From Siderastrea radians (taxonomy: Eukaryota > Cnidaria > Anthozoa > Scleractinia > Rhizangiidae), in contig OZ024889.1 in the NCBI GenBank assembly GCA_964017195.1, positions 55,016,574-55,080,573 of the forward strand: DNA of 64,000 nt, written 5' to 3'. The position numbers were made by a program, and so were the translations under genes. The notes under the pieces are model-generated. The model worked only from the letters and a program-made list of their open reading frames with translations. It did not search any database and was not told the DNA's origin. Shown one piece after another: positions 60,037 through 64,000 of this stretch. Every line of letters starts with the position of its first letter. The stretch's first letter is position 1.

Positions 60037-60143
60037 TGGATCCGCTTGCGAATCCTACCATACCTCTTGTCTGCCTGGTTATTTACGGGAATTGAAGGGT
60101 AAAATAATTTACGTTCGGTTGAGCGCAGCGAATTAGAACGTAA
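60037..60143 (+). repeat. DIRS repeat B2 (107 bp), right end of the element
   Basis: Copy of B1 (51531-51637) with a handful of substitutions, 127 bp past the recombinase stop. Its end is taken as the element's right boundary. Confidence 0.9.
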
Positions 60144-61954
60144 TGAAATCTATCACAAAATATGTTTGTTTACAAAATTTTCAGTTCAAGGGAATGTCCA
60201 TTTAGCGAGATATAAGCAGCTTAAGTTTTGTCTCCAAGGCAAATTTTGCGGGAAAATTGCCACAACAAATGGCTAAAAATTGTAATTGCGGTTTACGAAA
60301 ACATTCCCCACGGAAAGCGAATTTGACAGTTCTAGTGATCTCCAGTTTCAATTGCGAAATTATTACGTGTCATAGACTCTTCGCTTGGTGCGTCTTATTC
60401 ACGCTAGTTTAAAGTGCCTATGAACTAAAAATTTTTTCTCCTAAATATGATAGTTTATGACTCCCTCAGTCTAAATATGTAAGTTTTGCTGAGTAGAACC
60501 CTTTGCGTGGGATATTCTTCCAGCCGCAAAGTTCGAATTTGGCACCCGAAAAGTGTCTCCATTTTGCGCTCGGCCAAAACGATTGCATTACAAGGCTGTG
60601 ACGTCACAAATCGCGCAGAGGACAGGAGTGTTAACTCTTGAAATGGCGGCGAAATGACCGAAATGGGGGCGAACTGACCAACATCATACTAATCAGTCCA
60701 ATTTCTACTTCTAGGAGCATGAAACTTCCCAACCCACAAAACACTCTTCTGGATGCACAAAGGCCCCTGATTGCCTGTCAGGGAAAGGGGGGGGGGGGGG
60801 GGGGAATTTGCTTTTTTTTTTGGTTCCAAGAGTGGGGCATTTATCGAAAATATCTGCCTTTGGGTGAGGCATTGGTCATTTTTTCCAGCGTTGGGGAATG
60901 ATAGACTCCACCCTAGAGTTACAACGGTTTCTAGCATCATGCCTTTTCAATAGCATGACTCTTAACAAATCCCTGCTACAGATTTTGTATCAAAAGGCCC
61001 TATAACCACTAGCATTGTTTTTATTAGGGTAACGTGTAGGCAGCTTTATGGATTTTTATATGGTTAGGAGGAGTCTAAAAAGTTAAAGCAACCTTTAGTG
61101 GAAGAAACATGGCCAAAATTTAAAACCCAGGAAAGTTAGGGAGCCTAACCTATGATGGTTAGAAGTCATTTATAGCAGCCCTTTGGAGTTATGTTTCTAC
61201 GTTTAATGTGTCCTTCAGTTCAAATTCTAATTCTTTCTGATTAAAACTGCCAAAAGTATCTTGTTTATGGTCAAATGCCTAAAATTTCGCCACTATGCAG
61301 AAATGGAGATTTAATATACCTTTGCTAGTTGTGTGATTTCATTTCTACAGGTAAAATAAGTGTCTGCTCCTTTATTATTGACAAATTTTAATGAAAATAG
61401 AATTTTCGTCATTTTAACAAAGATGCGTTGAGCTAATAATCTTTACATCTTTTCTTGTAGGTTTGATGGATGTTAGAAAACAAGACGCTTTTTTTTCAGA
61501 GAGCAATGTCGGAAAGGGCTGTTTTCCTGCCAGGTTAGAATATTTTGCAAACATACAGTATAACCTGCACAAAAAGTAACAGTTTGAAAGAAAATCTATA
61601 TGCGTATTTCCAATCCAATAGTTGTGGAGACGTTTTCGGGGGAAATAGATATAGACACAAGTGTCAACAATATAATTTGTCAGTCATATTTGTTACATGT
61701 TACAATGCATTCATTAAATTTATGAACATCAGCCACATTTCAATTCTCATCTGAAATATTTATTGATACCTTGTGAATATAGTGAAACTTCATGAAAGCT
61801 GACACCCTTAGGACTAAGCATGGGTGTCAGCTAATGGGAGGTTTCCACATGATGCTGGTACAGCTTTGATTTTACTCTGTTCAATCTTGACTGTTGACTG
61901 CTGTTTCTCTTCTTAAAATGTGACAGTCTGCTGTATGTGAACTGCTAGATCAGT
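60144..61954. other. Region without recognised genes
   Basis: It contains a CRE-like GTGACGTCAC near 60598, a G-run (60788-60803) and a hairpin GCTGACACCC/GGGTGTCAGC (61799-61834). Short open frames show no motif. Confidence 0.5.
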
Positions 61955-61955
61955 A

Positions 61956-62252
61956 TAGGCTGATTTGCATGGTACGAGTTTTACTTATGATTGTCGCATG
62001 CGGTTTTCACAGCACGCACTGCGCATGTCATAGAAAAATTTCACGTCATAAAAACATTCACAACATAAAAAATTACCTGTGGCTATGATTGTCGTAGGGT
62101 TTAAAACATGTTTCAAAAGCCCACGACATTCTTCATGTCGTACACGACAATTGCGAGCAAGTTTTAGTTTTTATTTACATGAAACGACTCATGTCCTAGA
62201 CTTGTTGTAAGCATGTCGCATACCATAAAGTTGTACCGTGTAAATCAGCCTA
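61956..62252. mobile_element. 297 bp TIR MITE
   Basis: Ends TAGGCTGATTTGCATGGTAC and GTACCGTGTAAATCAGCCTA are inverted. The interior is rich in TGTCG/CGACA motifs and is non-coding. Confidence 0.65.
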
Positions 62253-62384
62253 CATGTAGAAAAGAATACTTCAGGTCACCGCAAATCCACAGCCAGTATT
62301 TGCAACAGGGTACATATATGTACAGTGACGTAAAGCCCCTTTGCAACAAACATGCGGGCTCATTGAAGAACAAAATTTGTTTAA

Positions 62385-62594
62385 TCACTTCTTCCTGTTT
62401 TGACGGCATGTAAAGCACCTCCACTGCCTCTTTGTGTTGACCACCACTGAAGGTATGTTGGCACAGGTGGGATGAAACCATTCCCTGCATCCATCACACT
62501 GGACATACTCTTTGTTGTTGTTAGGCATTCAACATGAGCAGTAGATTGGTACAGACGTTTTGGTAGCATACTCCACTATTTTTATTCCTTTTTG
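62385..62594 (-). pseudogene. PHD-finger segment with in-frame TGA
   Basis: The frame reads IYCSC, then TGA, then MPNNNKEYVQCDGCREWFHP, TCANIPSVV and QWRCFTC before TGA at 62385. This is a PHD finger: C-x-C...C-x2-C...W-F-H-x2-C...W-x-C-x2-C, a histone-tail reader fold. The TGA sits right after the second Cys, where a CGA-to-TGA change is plausible. Only about 40 bp separate it from the CARF-like exon, too little for a normal intron, so a deletion may have removed intervening coding sequence. Confidence 0.7.
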
Positions 62595-62626
62595 CTGTCA
62601 CTGCCCAGTTTTTATCTATCTCTCAC

Positions 62627-62746
62627 CTTGAATTGTGGAAATCGTATAACTTCTCGCATAACGACTTGCGCAGTACACCCAAACTTTTTAGTCGTCTGAT
62701 AAATCTCCTTTGGCCGGCTGTTTCCATATGAATGGTCACCATCAGG
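62627..62746 (-). pseudogene. CARF-like gene, third exon
   Basis: A 120 nt phase-0 exon between CTCCACAG and AAG|GTGAGA. It encodes PDGDHSYGNSRPKEIYQTTK, then KFGCTAQVVMREVIRFPQFK. The K-x-G-C-x-A-x-V-x-M-R-E-V-x-x-F-P pattern resembles the calcium-responsive transcription factor (CARF/ALS2CR8) domain. If the donor is not used, the frame stops within four codons. Confidence 0.55.
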
Positions 62747-63177
62747 CTGTGGAGAAAATATTTTGTAGTACAAAGTTGTCAACAAATGACGCCAAAAAAT
62801 GTTTTCTTTGGATCTAAGGAGAACTGAAATTCAAATAATTTCATCCGTATAAAATAGGCATGCATCACATGCCACATTTTGCAATAAACATTTAGGAATT
62901 CACATGACCTTGTTCTATTTCCACGCGTTTCTCGGATTTCTTAGATGTAATTCTTGCATGCAGGTAAAACATTCAGGATGCAATGAGATTAGAAATATGC
63001 ATGCCGTAAATTGTAAAACACAGAGACACGTAATGTGGTCCTCTTTCTTAACACCGCCAAGAAATGTAATGTTCTTTAAATTAACTTTTTTTATCTCGAA
63101 AACCACCTGGATATAAGGCAGTTAGTAAAGACTATACTTGTCAGACTCCTGAAACGAGCGGCAACAAATGTACACAC

Positions 63178-63353
63178 CTTATTACTTTTAAGTTGTCGTT
63201 TATCAGCAGCATGCCTGTCAATACCTTGGTGACAATCATACACTCGGTTTCCAGTTATGATGAATGGCACTCCGTCATAAGGAATTCTTGGTTGGGATGA
63301 GGCTGTCTGTGGACCTTCAAAAAATACCTTTCTTCCTTTTGTTTCTACCTTCT
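63178..63353 (-). pseudogene. CARF-like gene, second exon
   Basis: A 176 nt exon whose phases fit both neighbours: 133+176 nt is a multiple of three. It encodes EKVETKGRKVFFEG..., IPYDGVPFIITGNRVYDCH and RHAADKRQLKSNK. The P-Y/F-D-G-V-P-F-x-x-x-G...D-C-x-x-G-x-D-R motif is the CARF-type domain start as I remember it. The acceptor is TTTTAGAG. Confidence 0.55.
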
Positions 63354-63744
63354 CTCTAAAAAAAGTGTATAATATGAGACAGTCTGCGGTGTATCCTGTT
63401 CCACCTACAATTCGCTAAATTTGTGTTCAATTCTTTTAATAGCCCACATCTATTTTTAATTGTCCGTATAGATTTAAACTCTAGTGTGATCACAACACTT
63501 GCGTGACGCACTTTGCGTGATGCAAATATGCGTGACTTTTCCAGACGTGTGTGCAAAGGTCGGATCGTTGAAAGGTTATTATTCGAAAATGCTTTCTTTG
63601 GTCATTCCCAAATAAAACAAAAACTTGAACAGTTCGCCATCTTCAGAAGTTCAAATAAGAGAAAACGACATCCATGTAAGTATATAGTATTGCCAAAAAA
63701 ATCACAAAACGATATAAGCTATTAAAAATAAATAAAATTCATAC

Positions 63745-63877
63745 CTTTCCCAAGACCATAGTTGTAATACATAACAAATCGGCTGGTTGTTTCCAGTTCA
63801 TGATCATGTAGGAGCTGTTCTGCAGATTGTACGTCTGGTACAAAACCGAACGTTTCAGAGATCTTATGAAAAGACAT
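63745..63877 (-). pseudogene. CARF-like gene, first coding exon
   Basis: The ATG at 63877 opens MSFHKISETFGFVPDVQSAE, ending YGLGK with a phase-1 G|GTATGA donor. Three exons join in frame to give about 143 aa. The nearby PHD segment with a stop, and the missing middle, make the locus more likely a decayed copy than a working gene. A truncated protein remains possible. Confidence 0.55.
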
Positions 63878-64000
63878 CAATCCCGCACGCGATAAGCTTA
63901 AAGTGAAAAGAGTTGAAATGACAATATTGTCAAGCTTCGGTGAGGCTCAATTTTCCCGCCGTTTCTGCCCGCGCTTGCGTGTATGGATTTCGTAATTAGT

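Larger units (their letters stand above)
50734..60143 (+). mobile_element. DIRS-type tyrosine-recombinase retrotransposon (interrupted)
   Basis: A 9.4 kb unit made of repeat A1, gag part 1, repeat B1, repeat A2, gag zinc knuckle, RT, RNase H, tyrosine recombinase and repeat B2. Split direct repeats, no LTRs and a tyrosine recombinase instead of a DDE integrase identify the DIRS order. A 4.6 kb nested insertion splits the RT (about 52664-57270). The RT also lacks a segment and several frameshifts are present, so the copy is inactive. Confidence 0.88.

Noticed and set aside
62490..62560. The TGA in the PHD finger as a selenocysteine codon
   Set aside because: It falls where Arg is expected in PHD fingers, not at a redox site, and I saw no SECIS-like structure. 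A C-to-T change is simpler.

Overview
The window looks like nuclear DNA from an anthozoan cnidarian, most likely a stony coral. This is inferred from AT-rich, intron-containing animal genes, a tRNA-derived SINE, DIRS-type retroelements and dense small TIR elements. It is not proven by any marker. I could run no searches, so all family names rest on motifs read by eye.

Host genes from left to right. (1) 1-13.1 kb, plus strand: the last eight visible exons of SMC5, the SMC5/6 genome-stability ATPase, with introns full of small transposons. (2) 15.6-17.8 kb, minus strand: a two-exon bZIP transcription factor of 398 aa. Its leader holds two upstream ORFs laid out as in stress-regulated ATF4 mRNA. 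(3) 20.6-23.7 kb and 35.6-40.0 kb, minus strand: two paralogous GT14 (core-2 GCNT-like) beta-1,6-N-acetylglucosaminyltransferase genes. Each has a signal-anchor exon, phase-0 microexons of 33-36 nt ending in an E-E-K/E motif, and one large catalytic exon. The Golgi stem was lengthened differently in each paralog. (4) 62.4-63.9 kb, minus strand: a CARF-like domain gene followed by a PHD finger carrying an in-frame stop, probably a decayed gene.

Mobile DNA fills much of the rest. It includes TA-flanked pogo/mariner-like MITEs; a 1.48 kb palindromic foldback with TTAA target duplications; a pair of inverted, minisatellite-ended elements (25.9-29.3 kb); a broken Ty3-type LTR element (40.9-44.3 kb); and a 2.0 kb PIF/Harbinger-like element (46.8-48.7 kb). 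A 9.4 kb DIRS-type tyrosine-recombinase retroelement (50.7-60.1 kb) is itself a three-level nest. A TIR-bounded insert splits its reverse transcriptase, and inside that insert sits a 2,159 bp hAT-like element with perfect 8-bp target duplications. The hAT-like element carries two convergent non-transposase ORFs, one with a GGTGW nucleotide-binding-like motif.

The most unusual points are: the DIRS internal repeat junction sitting inside a predicted intron of its gag gene; the cargo ORFs in the hAT-like element; stem diversification by microexons in the GCNT pair; and the ATF4-like uORF layout on a bZIP gene that is not obviously ATF4. About 24-35.6 kb and 44.3-46.7 kb contain no gene I can recognise.
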